A DNA stretch of 64,000 nt, taken from the NCBI RefSeq assembly GCF_014195505.1, contig NZ_JACIBV010000001.1, positions 6,448,001-6,512,000 of the forward strand, in the 5' to 3' direction. The position numbers and the translations under genes were made by a program. Below are positions 1-12,117 of the stretch, piece by piece (within the stretch, counting starts at the first letter, position 1; each line of letters begins with the position of its first letter). The notes beneath the pieces are model-generated. The model worked only from the letters and a program-made list of their open reading frames with translations. It was not told the DNA's origin and did not search any database. Source of the DNA: Nonomuraea dietziae. GTDB lineage: Bacteria; Actinomycetota; Actinomycetes; Streptosporangiales; Streptosporangiaceae.

Positions 1-1353
1 GAACGCGGGACCCGCAGGCGCGGACCCGCCGGAAGCGCCCCCCACCGGCGCGTCTTCCACCGGCGTGTGGCGCGTTGACGTGTGGTTCACCGCCGCACGC
101 GCGGTCTCTGTCGCCTCGCGAGCGGCTGCCCTGGGCCGTCCACGGGCCGGGCGCGGGGTCATCGGGGAAGCGGCGGTCGCGCTCCCTGCGGTGGCCCCGC
201 CGCCGACCGTCACCGCGCCGATGATCGGCACCCCGTGCCGTTCCAGACGCCGCGCGGCCAGCGAAACGTCCCCCGCCCGAGCCGCCGCCAGCCCGACGAC
301 CAGCAACGCGCCCGCCGCCCTGGCCAGATCCCCCACGTCGGACCCGTAGAGCAGCTCGATCCGCGCGCGGCCACCCAGCGGCTCGACCGCCGCGGTGCCC
401 AGCGCAGGGGGCACCGCGCGCACCAGCAGCGAGGGGCCGGGGCAGGCCGCCACGACCGACGAGGCCAGGTCGTGCATCACCGAGGGGTCGGCGGGACCCG
501 ACAGGTCCGCGAGCACCGGCAGCCCCGTCAACCGCTCGACGTCGCAGGGAGCGCGCAGACTCGTATCGAGCCGGTCGCGGCCGTAGGCGGCCGCCGCGCC
601 GGCGAGCAGTCCGAGCATGAGCCCGCTGCCCAGGTAGAGCGGCAGGCTGGGCGAGCTGGGCGAGGTCGGCTCGGCCGCCTGGCTGATGACGTAGCCGGGC
701 GTCACCGCGACCGTCTTGAGCGCGTCGTACTTCATGGTCAGGCTGTAGACCTGCCTGCTGAGCACGTTCTGGCGCTGGCCCGCGATGGTGTGCTCCGCCG
801 TGCCCTTGCGTAGCTCGGCCACCTCCTCGACCGCCTTGGCCATGCTCTTGTTGACCTGCTTCAACTTGGTGAGCAGAGCCTTGAGCTGGGTGGTGAGCGC
901 GGCCTGCGCGGTCTCGGCGCGGTGGGCCAGATAGGCCTGGGCGTAGGCGCGCGACTGGGCCGCGGCCCTGGCCGGGGTGGTCTCCGTGACGGCGATGGAC
1001 AGCACGGCCGAGTTCGGGGGGACCGTCACCTCGGCGGGCGAGGGCGTGGCCTTGAGCAGTGCGGCGGCCTTGGCCGCGACCACCGCGGACTGGGCGATCT
1101 GGGCCTCGGTGTCGAGGTTGAGCGCCTCGCGCTGCCTTCCCGTCACCTGGTTGGGCTGCTCCTGCACGCCGGTGGCGGCCACGAGGACCTGCGTCGTGGC
1201 GGTGTAGGAGGGCGGGGTGAGGCGCAGCAGCGTGGCGCCGCCGAGCACGCCGGTGGCAAGGCAGAGCAGGAAGACGACCTTGCGCCTGCGGAGCAGGGAG
1301 ACGTGCTCGGCCAGGTCCACGCCAGAGCGGTGCGGGTGAAGGTCCGGCGACAT
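1..1353 (-). CDS. Wzz/BY-kinase-like polysaccharide chain-length protein, partial (3' end outside window)
   Basis: The frame is open from the ATG at 1353 down to the window edge, at least 451 codons. A basic N-terminus (RRRK, residues 22-25) precedes a membrane segment at about 26-43, then an extracytoplasmic alpha-helical part rich in Ala, Gln and Lys, and a second membrane segment at about 234-256. This is the topology of Wzz-type chain-length determinants. The cytoplasmic part that follows (RLTGLPVLADLSG, later GVPIIGAVTVGGG) resembles the Rossmann-like kinase domain of actinobacterial Wzz-BY-kinase fusions, but I see no Walker A P-loop, so kinase activity is unlikely. The tail is low-complexity (Ala, Gly, Thr, Pro). 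A role in exopolysaccharide export or length control is inferred from family. It is divergent from the GH26-like lipoprotein gene. Confidence 0.7.
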   Translation of the reverse strand, partial: MSPDLHPHRSGVDLAEHVSLLRRRKVVFLLCLATGVLGGATLLRLTPPSYTATTQVLVAATGVQEQPNQVTGRQREALNLDTEAQIAQSAVVAAKAAALLKATPSPAEVTVPPNSAVLSIAVTETTPARAAAQSRAYAQAYLAHRAETAQAALTTQLKALLTKLKQVNKSMAKAVEEVAELRKGTAEHTIAGQRQNVLSRQVYSLTMKYDALKTVAVTPGYVISQAAEPTSPSSPSLPLYLGSGLMLGLLAGAAAAYGRDRLDTSLRAPCDVERLTGLPVLADLSGPADPSVMHDLASSVVAACPGPSLLVRAVPPALGTAAVEPLGGRARIELLYGSDVGDLARAAGALLVVGLAAARAGDVSLAARRLERHGVPIIGAVTVGGGATAGSATAASPMTPRPARGRPRAAAREATETARAAVNHTSTRHTPVEDAPVGGASGGSAPAGPAF

Positions 1354-1602
1354 GAAGAGCGTTCTCCCTGTAGTCGCGACGCGACTGTGAGTGACTGGGG
1401 TCTGGTCACTATAGGGGCGACGAACATTTCCCGGCTGAATAACGAAGATTTTCGCCGCTCACCCGGATCAAATTTCGCGAATTAATGAGAAATGTCGGTG
1501 TTGTGACCTGAGAAGTTCGCGACACCGCAGGTCGCGGGCATGGCAGGGTATTCCGCATCACGGCGAGGGCGGGAAAGACTTATGGAGGGGAGTGGAGGCG
1601 AC

Positions 1603-2667
1603 TTGCGTCTCAGAAAAGCGACGGCCCTGATTCTGCTCGCCGCGTTGCCGGCCTGTTCCCAGGCGTCGGGCACGGCGAGAAAGGCACAGACCGACACGCA
1701 CACCGAAGCGAGGGTCAACGGCCTGCTCGGCATCACCGAGTCACCGGCGTGCGCGGTGACGGCCAAGCTCATCCCGTCCTGCGGGGCGTGGTGGGGCATC
1801 GCGCCGGAGATCTTCACCGGGCTCCCGCCCGACCGCGCGCTGGCGGGGGCGGAGGAGCGGATGGGTCGCGCCGCCGACATCCTGCACGTCTACCACAGGT
1901 CGAACGAGCTGTTCCCCAACGACAGGGAGGTCGCGCTGGCCCGCGACCCGTCCCACCGGCGGCTGCTGCTGATCAACTGGAAGCCGTCGTTCGACGTCAC
2001 CTGGGCCGAGATCGCCAAGGGGGCGCTCGACAGGCGCATCGACAGGCTGGCCGACCACATCAGGCAGACCTTCCCCGAGCAGTTCTTCCTCACCGTCCAC
2101 CACGAGCCTGAGGACGACGTCAGGGCGAACCCCGGCTCGGGCATGACGGCCACCGACTACGCCGCGATGTTCCGCCACGTGGTGCAGCGCCTGCGGGAGA
2201 AGGGGGTGAAGAACGCGGTCACGGTCATGACCTACATGGGCGCGCCCAACTGGGCCTCGCAGCCGTGGTTCGAGCAGCTCTACCCCGGCGACGACGTGGT
2301 CGACTGGGTGGCGATGGACCCCTACGCCGACGCCAGGGTCCGCGACTTCGACGGCCTGGTCAACAAGACCAGGAAGGACCACGCCCGCTGGCCTGGCTTC
2401 TACCGGTGGATGCAGTGGCGCTTTCCCGGCAAGCCCATCATGGTCGCGGAGTGGGGGGTGTTCGGCGACGAGCGCAAGGCCGCCTTCTACGATTCGGTGC
2501 GCCGGCAGGTCAAGCGCTATCCGCAGATCAAGGCGCTGGTCTACTTCGACTCCCCTCGCGCGCCGAGAGGCGACACGAGGTTCGACACCGACCCGGGCGC
2601 CGGGCGGGCCTTCACGGCACTCGCAACCGATCCTCACTTCTCCGCGACGAGCGTGCCGCGACCATGA
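1603..2667 (+). CDS. GH26-like glycoside hydrolase lipoprotein
   Basis: Predicted secreted lipoprotein with a glycoside hydrolase (TIM barrel) fold of the GH26/mannanase type. From the TTG at 1603 the protein begins MRLRKATALILLAALPACS, a compact lipoprotein signal with lipobox LPAC and Cys18. The start is preceded at about 5 nt by GTGGAGG. In-frame ATGs at 1540 and 1582 are possible but would place a long polar stretch before the signal. Candidate catalytic residues are Glu168 in HHEPE (acid/base) and Glu283 in AEWG (nucleophile), the usual spacing for clan GH-A. The substrate is unknown. The divergent Wzz-like gene suggests trimming or remodelling of an exported polysaccharide. Its 3' end overlaps the convergent TauE gene by 56 bp. 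Confidence 0.72.
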   Translation: MRLRKATALILLAALPACSQASGTARKAQTDTHTEARVNGLLGITESPACAVTAKLIPSCGAWWGIAPEIFTGLPPDRALAGAEERMGRAADILHVYHRSNELFPNDREVALARDPSHRRLLLINWKPSFDVTWAEIAKGALDRRIDRLADHIRQTFPEQFFLTVHHEPEDDVRANPGSGMTATDYAAMFRHVVQRLREKGVKNAVTVMTYMGAPNWASQPWFEQLYPGDDVVDWVAMDPYADARVRDFDGLVNKTRKDHARWPGFYRWMQWRFPGKPIMVAEWGVFGDERKAAFYDSVRRQVKRYPQIKALVYFDSPRAPRGDTRFDTDPGAGRAFTALATDPHFSATSVPRP

Positions 2668-3502
2668 GCCCGGCGCCGCCGAGGAGCACGGCCCCGCCCA
2701 CGATCCAGAGCGTGGCGGTGTTCCCCACGCCGAGGAGCTTGAGGGCCGAGGCGAGCAGCACCACGGCGAGCAGGGCCCTGATCGGGCCGTTCGGGGCCCA
2801 TGCCGAGACCCTGGCGCCGAGATAGACGCCGGGGATCGAGCCGAGCAGCAGCGAGACGGTGAGGTCGAGCTTGAAGTCGCCGAAGAACAGGTGACCGATC
2901 GCCGCGGCTGAGACCAGGGGCACCGCCTGCACCAGGTCGGTGCCCACGAGCTGGTTGGCCTTGAGCGCGGGGTAGAGCGCGAGCAGCGCCACGATGATGA
3001 GGGAGCCCGACCCCACGGAGGAGACGCCGACGACCAGCCCGCCAACTGTACCGACCAGTACGGTCGGAATTGGGCGCACGACAATGTCGCGGGCGCTCGA
3101 CGAGCCTCCCTTGTCGCCGAGCCACGCCTTCAGCACCAGCCCGGCCACGGCGAGCAGCAGCGCGATGCCGAGCGCCGTCTTCACCGCCTGCTGGACGGCG
3201 GCGCCTTCACCGAAGGCGCGCACCAGGAAGACCCCGCTGAAGGCGGCCGGCACCGAGCCCAGGCACAGCCAGCCGACCAGGCGCAGGTTGACCGTGCCCC
3301 TGCGCAGGTGGACGACCCCGCCGACCGGCTTCATGATCGCGGAGGCGACCAGGTCGCTCGAGACGGCGGCCAGAGGGGGGACGTTGAAGAAGAGCATCAT
3401 CATCGGCGTCATGAGGGCGCCGCCGCCCATGCCGGTCAGTCCGACGATGATCGCGACCAGAAAGGACCCGACCACCAGGGGAAAGTCGATCAACGTACCC
3501 AT
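2612..3502 (-). CDS. TauE/SafE family sulfite/anion permease
   Basis: A 296-residue polytopic membrane protein of the TauE/SafE (DUF81) family, which move sulfite, sulfoacetate or other small anions across the cytoplasmic membrane. The family repeat is visible twice: GLTGMGGGALMTPMMM near residue 20 and a related GVSSVGSGSLIIVALL near residue 170, each starting a four-helix half. About eight hydrophobic segments are present. The ATG at 3502 lies inside the end of the APS-kinase gene (13 bp overlap), so the two are translationally coupled. That pairing supports a role in sulfur metabolism, although the exact substrate cannot be read from sequence. The 3' end overlaps the convergent GH26-like gene. 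Confidence 0.85.
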   Translation of the reverse strand: MGTLIDFPLVVGSFLVAIIVGLTGMGGGALMTPMMMLFFNVPPLAAVSSDLVASAIMKPVGGVVHLRRGTVNLRLVGWLCLGSVPAAFSGVFLVRAFGEGAAVQQAVKTALGIALLLAVAGLVLKAWLGDKGGSSSARDIVVRPIPTVLVGTVGGLVVGVSSVGSGSLIIVALLALYPALKANQLVGTDLVQAVPLVSAAAIGHLFFGDFKLDLTVSLLLGSIPGVYLGARVSAWAPNGPIRALLAVVLLASALKLLGVGNTATLWIVGGAVLLGGAGLMVAARSSRRSEDRLRVP

Positions 3503-4719
3503 CCTCCGCTCCGGAGCGTGTCGAGGACGCGGGAGACCGCGGCCTCGATCGAGATGTGCGTCGTGTCGATGGCCAGGTCGGCGTCGTCGGGCTCCTCGTA
3601 GGGGTCCGACACGCCGGTGAACTCGGGGATCTCGCCCGCGCGGGCCTTGGCGTACAGGCCCTTGCGGTCGCGCCGCTCGCACTCCTCCAGCGGCGTGGAG
3701 ACGTGCACCAGCAGGAAGTCGGCGCCCACCGACTCGACCGACTCCCTGACCTCGGCGCGGGTGGCCGCGTAGGGCGCGATGGGGGCGCAGATGGCCAGGC
3801 CGCCGTGCCTGGCGGCCTCGGTGGCGACGAAGCCGATGCGGCGGATGTTGAGGTCGCGGTCGGACTTGGAGAAGGTCAGGCCCTTGGACAGCAGGTGGCG
3901 CACCACGTCGCCGTCGAGGTAGGTGACCGTGCGGCCGCCGAGTTCGAGCAGCGCGTCGCGCAGGCCCCTGGCGATCGTGGACTTGCCCGAGCCCGACAGG
4001 CCGGTGAAGAAGACCACGAGGCCGCGCCGGTGCGGAGGGCCGGGCAGCGTGACGGGTTCGGGACCGGCCAGGTGCTCGGCGGCGCCGTAGGCGGTCGCGA
4101 CGTGCTCGCGCAGCTCGAGATCGATCTCCTTGTCCTCGCGCGGCGCGAGGGGGACCGAGACCACGAGCGTGCCCTCGGGCAGCTTCTCGCGCGCCTTGAG
4201 CGCCGCTCGCACGAGCGCGGGGCCGCCCTCGCCGTACGCCAGGGGAAGCAACAGGACGGTCGCGTCGAGCTCCTCGGCGACGGCGATGATCTCCTGCGTG
4301 CTGAGGTCGTCGAGCGGGCCTCGCATGGTGACGGCGAGCGTGGGACGGCCCGCGAGCTCCTTGCGCACCGCGTCGGGGGAGCGGCGCAGCCTGGCGAAGG
4401 GGCCGTGCTCGGCGGCGCCGAGCGCCTCGAGCGGCCCGGCGACCAGCCCGTCGTGGCCACTCTCCGTGACCGTGAGGACGGCAAGCGCCGCGCCCTCGGG
4501 ATCGAGCAGCGTGATCCGGTCGCCCGCCTGCGCTCCTGGCACCCGCAGGGTGACGGGCGCAGGCCACGGGGTGCCGTCGGCGAGCGCGCCGTGCGCCTCG
4601 ACCTCGTGCAGGTCGTCGTGTCCGAGGAAGCCGGTCAGTGGATGGAAGGCCCCGGAAAGGAGCAGCTCCAAGTCGGCGAGCTCGCTCTGGTCGGGGGTCC
4701 ACTGGAGGTTCGCCGTCAT
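3490..4719 (-). CDS. cysC: Adenylylsulfate kinase with N-terminal ATP-sulfurylase-like domain
   Basis: A 409-residue two-part protein. The C-terminal half is an APS kinase: P-loop GLSGSGKST near 238-246, DGD (APS/Mg binding) about 30 residues on, FSKSDRDLNIRRIGFVA, the KGLYAKARAGEIPEFTGVSDPYE lid region (in two parts around residues 345-370), and IDTTHISIEAAV near the end. It would phosphorylate adenylylsulfate to PAPS. The N-terminal ~220 residues resemble a reduced ATP-sulfurylase (PUA-like part LLLSGAFHPLTGFLG, then a domain with ELAGRPTLAVTMRGPLDDLS) but lack an obvious HxGH nucleotide-binding motif, so that half is probably not an active sulfurylase. GGAG lies 5 nt before the ATG. It leads an operon with the TauE permease. 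Confidence 0.85.
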   Translation of the reverse strand: MTANLQWTPDQSELADLELLLSGAFHPLTGFLGHDDLHEVEAHGALADGTPWPAPVTLRVPGAQAGDRITLLDPEGAALAVLTVTESGHDGLVAGPLEALGAAEHGPFARLRRSPDAVRKELAGRPTLAVTMRGPLDDLSTQEIIAVAEELDATVLLLPLAYGEGGPALVRAALKAREKLPEGTLVVSVPLAPREDKEIDLELREHVATAYGAAEHLAGPEPVTLPGPPHRRGLVVFFTGLSGSGKSTIARGLRDALLELGGRTVTYLDGDVVRHLLSKGLTFSKSDRDLNIRRIGFVATEAARHGGLAICAPIAPYAATRAEVRESVESVGADFLLVHVSTPLEECERRDRKGLYAKARAGEIPEFTGVSDPYEEPDDADLAIDTTHISIEAAVSRVLDTLRSGGWVR

Positions 4720-4762
4720 CGCTCCACAATTCCGATCGACTTAGTCGGATTACCTTACCCCG

Positions 4763-5491
4763 TCATATCAACCGGGCGAAATGATTGTGGGGCTTCCTGA
4801 TGACCATCGTCACCTCGTCGTAGGAAGAGGTGAACCTGCCGCGCGAGAGCTTGTCGACCACCCGCACGACCGCCGAGCCGATGCGTCCCCGCGCGGGACC
4901 GCTGACGGTCGTGACGTCATCGGTGATCATCAGCCCGCGCATCAGGCAGAAGGCGTGCATGCCCTCGCGGGAGGCCACCGGCTCGTAGACGGCGGGCAGC
5001 GGCCCCGCGATCTGCTCCCTGACCTCGGCCCGCACGAGGCGCCGCCACAGCAGGCGGCGCAGCCACGAAGGGGTGAGGCGGTCGCACAGGCCGTAGGCGG
5101 TCGACCTGTCGCGCATGCGCAGCAGCAGCAGCCCGCCAGGGCGCAGGCCGTTGAGCATGCGGTCGAGGACGAGCTCGGCGTGCTGGATGCGCTCGATGAC
5201 GAACGTCACCTGGACCACGTCGAACGAGCGCGGCGGGATCGGTACCGAGCGCAGGTCGCCGAGTGTCCACGCGTGGAGGTCGGTGCGGCCGGGCATCAGC
5301 GCCCTGACCGCGGGCAGGTCCTCGTCGACACCGGTGACCTTGGCGCCGAACCTTTCGAGGTAGGGCGGCGGGTCGTGGGCGCACCCTGCGACGAGCAGGT
5401 CGATCCTGCGTCCCAGTTCCTCGCTCCCCTGCTCACGGATTCGCTGCTCGAAAAGGTCGCCTCTGTGGGCGACCGACCGCACGTCAGCCAT
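4763..5491 (-). CDS. Class I SAM-dependent methyltransferase
   Basis: A 242-residue protein with the order of a class I methyltransferase: a motif I-like glycine turn (LLVAGCAHDP, unusual in having Cys-Ala-His in place of Gly-x-Gly), an acidic residue at the end of strand 2 (VTGVDEDL), the motif II region RSFDVVQVTFVIERIQH, and the post-II segment LRPGGLLLLRMRD. The substrate is not identifiable. The ATG at 5491 was chosen because it begins right at the conserved helix; upstream codons would run through the divergent mfd promoter region. It is a single gene between the sulfate operon and mfd, with a 43-bp gap to the former. Confidence 0.72.
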   Translation of the reverse strand: MADVRSVAHRGDLFEQRIREQGSEELGRRIDLLVAGCAHDPPPYLERFGAKVTGVDEDLPAVRALMPGRTDLHAWTLGDLRSVPIPPRSFDVVQVTFVIERIQHAELVLDRMLNGLRPGGLLLLRMRDRSTAYGLCDRLTPSWLRRLLWRRLVRAEVREQIAGPLPAVYEPVASREGMHAFCLMRGLMITDDVTTVSGPARGRIGSAVVRVVDKLSRGRFTSSYDEVTMVIRKPHNHFARLI

Positions 5492-5545
5492 GTCACCCAG
5501 GGTAATCACATCAACCCGATCCGTTAGGTATTTCCATCGGAGCGG

Positions 5546-5568
5546 CCCCTCCCCAGGTGGGGCAGGGG
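5546..5568. terminator. GC-rich hairpin upstream of mfd
   Basis: CCCC-T-CCCCA, a 2-nt loop, then TGGGG-C-AGGGG form a compact hairpin between the divergent methyltransferase and mfd genes. No U-tract follows. It could be a leader structure of mfd or a site for attenuation; termination is only a guess. Confidence 0.3.
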
Positions 5569-5686
5569 GATGCGGGGCGGAGGGCGTGCGGCTGCAGCGG
5601 TGGAAGTACTCTGGACGGGCAGACCCCCGCGACCTCACCCGGCCGGGGGTAGTCGTGTTGCCGCCGTGGGGCTGAGGGCGTATCTG

Positions 5687-9175
<3,489 letters not shown>

Positions 9176-9204
9176 GCCGCGTTTCGTCGCGAAGGGATGC
9201 AAGG

Positions 9205-9795
9205 GTGAAGTCGATTCGAATGGCCGTCGCGGTCGCCGCGCTCGGAGTTGCGGTGAGCGCCTGTTCCTCGCCCGTCCAGGCCGGATCCGCGGCCGTCGTC
9301 GGTAACGAGCGCATCTCGGCCAGCGATCTGAACACGAATGTCAAGCAGCTCGAGAGCGCTCTGGCCAAGGCGCAGATCCCGCAGTCGCAGCTGGGCCTGC
9401 CCGTCACGCAGTACGCGCTGCTGCAGATGGTCAACGTCGTGCAGTTCAGGCAGCTCGCCTCCAAGGCGGGCGCCAAGGTCACCGACGGTGAGATCGACCA
9501 GCTCATCGCCTCGCAGGGCGGCCTGGCCGCGCTCGAGAAGCAGACCCTGGCCCAGGGCGTGCCGCCCGCCTACACCCGCGAGTGGCTCGGCACCTCGATC
9601 GCCATCAACAAGATGATGCAGCAGTACGGCGGCGGCACCGACGAGGCCGCCAGGCAGCGCGGTCAGCAGAAGCTGATCGAGCAGGCCGCCGCGATCAAGG
9701 TGACCTACAGCCCTCGCTACGGCACCTTCGACCCCCAGAAGGGCTTCGTCGACGCGGGCCGTTTCGGCAAGCCGACCTCCGCCGCCCAGGGCTGA
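9205..9795 (+). CDS. SurA N-domain-like lipoprotein without PPIase domain
   Basis: A 196-residue predicted lipoprotein. The GTG at 9205 is preceded by GAAGGG at 8 nt and gives MKSIRMAVAVAALGVAVSACS, with lipobox VSAC (Cys20). The mature part (AAVVGNERISASDLNTNV, then long helices) resembles the N-terminal chaperone domain of SurA/PrsA proteins. The protein stops after about 175 mature residues with no parvulin-type isomerase domain, so a binding or chaperone role at the outer face of the membrane is inferred rather than prolyl isomerisation. It lies 29 bp after mfd and 1 bp before mazG, an arrangement I know as common in actinobacteria. Confidence 0.85.
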   Translation: MKSIRMAVAVAALGVAVSACSSPVQAGSAAVVGNERISASDLNTNVKQLESALAKAQIPQSQLGLPVTQYALLQMVNVVQFRQLASKAGAKVTDGEIDQLIASQGGLAALEKQTLAQGVPPAYTREWLGTSIAINKMMQQYGGGTDEAARQRGQQKLIEQAAAIKVTYSPRYGTFDPQKGFVDAGRFGKPTSAAQG

Positions 9796-9796
9796 G

Positions 9797-10711
9797 ATGC
9801 CGCTCGTCGTCGTCACCACCTCGCCCAGGGTCGCGCCAGGCGTCCTCAGCCACCAGGCCTGGCGGACGCTGTCCTCGGGCAGGGTGCTGACCGCCTCGGC
9901 CGACCACCCGCAGCTGCCCTACCTGGCCGAGGCGGGCATCGAGGTCGAGGTGGTCACCGCCACCGACCACGCCGCCCTGGTACGGCAGGCGGTCGACGAC
10001 ACCGTGGTCTGGCTGGCCACAGAGGACGAAGGCTTCATGCGGGCGGTCGGCCACGCGGCCCTCGCGCTCGACGACCCGCCGGTGATCGAGGTCGTCCCCG
10101 GCTCCTACGACCTGCCGGGCGCGCGCGTGCTCGACCTGGTCGCGGTGATGGACCGGCTCAGGACCGAGTGCCCATGGGATCGCAAGCAGACCCACGCCTC
10201 GCTGGTGCCGTACCTGATCGAGGAGGCCTACGAGGTCCAGCACGCGGTGGAGCAGGGCACCGGGCTGCGTGAGGAGCTCGGCGACGTGCTGCTCCAGGTG
10301 GCCTTCCACTCCAGGGTCGCCGACGACTTCGACATCGACGACGTGGCCGACGTGATCGTCGGCAAGCTGGTACGCAGGCATCCGCACGTGTTCGGCGACG
10401 TGAGCGTCGAGAGCGCCGACGAGGTCAACACCAACTGGGAGGCCATCAAGGCCACCGAGCGGGCGGGCAAGGACCTGTTCGACGGCGTGCCGATGGGCCA
10501 GCCCGCGTTGTCGCTGGTGGCCCAGCTCATCCGCAGGGCCGAGGCCGCGGGCGCGCCCGAGGGGCTGGCGCACGCGGTCGGCCAGGGCGTGGCGAGAGAG
10601 CTGTTCGACCTGGTACGGCGGGCGCAGGAGGCGGGGCTCGACCCGGAGGCCGAGCTGCGGGGCGCCGCGCTGGCCTACAGGGCGCGCGTGGAGGCCTGGG
10701 AATCGCGCTGA
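9797..10711 (+). CDS. mazG: MazG family nucleoside triphosphate pyrophosphohydrolase
   Basis: A 304-residue MazG-type enzyme that hydrolyses (d)NTPs to the monophosphate and PPi, part of nucleotide-pool cleansing. The first ~110 residues form an actinobacterial N-terminal extension (VVVTTSPRVAPGVLSHQAW, reminiscent of tetrapyrrole methylase-linked MazG). The catalytic all-alpha core follows: CPWDRKQTHASL, EEAYEVQHAVEQG, and REELGDVLLQVAFHS, containing the EExxE and ExxD metal ligands. The C-terminal half is the usual shorter degenerate repeat. The ATG at 9797 follows the preceding stop by 1 nt, so translational coupling is likely. Confidence 0.92.
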   Translation: MPLVVVTTSPRVAPGVLSHQAWRTLSSGRVLTASADHPQLPYLAEAGIEVEVVTATDHAALVRQAVDDTVVWLATEDEGFMRAVGHAALALDDPPVIEVVPGSYDLPGARVLDLVAVMDRLRTECPWDRKQTHASLVPYLIEEAYEVQHAVEQGTGLREELGDVLLQVAFHSRVADDFDIDDVADVIVGKLVRRHPHVFGDVSVESADEVNTNWEAIKATERAGKDLFDGVPMGQPALSLVAQLIRRAEAAGAPEGLAHAVGQGVARELFDLVRRAQEAGLDPEAELRGAALAYRARVEAWESR

Positions 10712-10829
10712 CGGCGGCATCGCCGTCGTCGCGGCCGGCGCACGCCGGGGGAGCCTCGATGGCGTACCGGCTGGTAGGGCTCGATAGGCTCGTATGGCAA
10801 ACCGCCCTTCGACTCTAGGAGCGCCTGAC

Positions 10830-12107
10830 GTGGCTTCCATCGAGGCCGTTTCCGCCCGCGAGATCCTCGACTCCCGGGGCAACCCGACAGTCGAGGTCGA
10901 GGTCCTCCTCGACGACAACAGCACAGGCCGCGCAGCGGTCCCCAGCGGCGCCTCCACCGGCGCGTTCGAGGCCGTGGAGCTCCGCGACGGCGACGAGCGC
11001 TACGGCGGCAAGGGCGTCGAGAAGGCCGTGCTGGGCGTCACCGACGAGATCGCCGACGAGATCCTCGGCATCGACGCCGACGAGCAGCGGATCATCGACC
11101 AGATCATGATCGACCTGGACGGCACGCCCAACAAGGCCAAGCTCGGCGCCAACGCCATCCTCGGCGTCTCGCTGGCCGTGGCCAAGGCCGCCGCCGACAG
11201 CGCCGACCTGCCGCTCTTCCGCTACCTGGGCGGCCCCAACGCCCACGTGCTGCCGGTGCCGATGATGAACATCCTCAACGGCGGCGCCCACGCCGACACG
11301 AACGTGGACATCCAGGAGTTCATGATCGCGCCGATCGGGGCCGACACGTTCCGTGAGGCCGTGCGCATGGGCACCGAGGTCTACCACGCCCTGAAGGCGG
11401 TGCTGAAGGAGAAGGGCTACGCGACGGGCCTGGGCGACGAGGGCGGCTTCGCGCCCAACCTGCCCTCCAACCGCGACGCGCTCGACCTGATCCTCGTGGC
11501 CATCGAGAAGGCGGGCTACACGCCGGGCGAGGACGTCGCGCTGGCCCTCGACGTCGCCGCCTCCGAGTTCCACAACGACGGCGTCTACACCATCGACGGC
11601 AAGGGCCTGTCGGCCGACGAGCTGATCGCCTTCTACGCCGACCTGGTCGCCTCCTACCCGCTGGTCTCCATCGAGGACCCGCTTGACGAGAGCGACTGGG
11701 AGGGCTGGAACAAGATCACCAAGTCGCTGGGCGACAAGGTCCAGCTCGTCGGCGACGACCTGTTCGTCACCAACCCCGAGCGCCTGCAGCGCGGCATCGA
11801 CGAGGGCACCGCCAACGCGCTGCTCGTCAAGGTCAACCAGATCGGCACGCTGACCGAGACGCTCGACGCGGTCGACCTGGCTCACCGCAACGGCTACCGC
11901 TGCATGATGAGCCACCGCTCGGGCGAGACCGAGGACACCACGATCGCCGACCTGGCCGTGGCGACCAACTGCGGTCAGATCAAGACCGGCGCGCCCGCGA
12001 GGTCCGACCGGGTCGCCAAGTACAACCAGCTGCTCCGCATCGAGGAAATGCTCGACGACGCCGCGCGTTACGCGGGTCGCGCGGCTTTCCCCCGCTTCCG
12101 GCGCTAG
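10830..12107 (+). CDS. eno: Enolase (phosphopyruvate hydratase)
   Basis: A complete 425-residue enolase, converting 2-phosphoglycerate to phosphoenolpyruvate. The N-terminus (ASIEAVSAREILDSRGNPTVEVEV) is canonical when translation begins at the GTG at 10830, which has TAGGAGCG 6 nt upstream; an in-frame ATG at 10794 would add an unrelated extension. Visible landmarks are the mobile loop PSGASTGAFEAVELRDGD, the Mg ligands in LALDVAASEF and SIEDPLDE and the DDL of VGDDLFVTN, the catalytic Lys region LVKVNQIGTL, and the signature near MMSHRSGETEDT. A 118-bp gap separates it from mazG and holds its own likely promoter. A strong hairpin follows the stop. Confidence 0.98.
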   Translation: MASIEAVSAREILDSRGNPTVEVEVLLDDNSTGRAAVPSGASTGAFEAVELRDGDERYGGKGVEKAVLGVTDEIADEILGIDADEQRIIDQIMIDLDGTPNKAKLGANAILGVSLAVAKAAADSADLPLFRYLGGPNAHVLPVPMMNILNGGAHADTNVDIQEFMIAPIGADTFREAVRMGTEVYHALKAVLKEKGYATGLGDEGGFAPNLPSNRDALDLILVAIEKAGYTPGEDVALALDVAASEFHNDGVYTIDGKGLSADELIAFYADLVASYPLVSIEDPLDESDWEGWNKITKSLGDKVQLVGDDLFVTNPERLQRGIDEGTANALLVKVNQIGTLTETLDAVDLAHRNGYRCMMSHRSGETEDTTIADLAVATNCGQIKTGAPARSDRVAKYNQLLRIEEMLDDAARYAGRAAFPRFRR

Positions 12108-12117
12108 TTTCTTGTAC

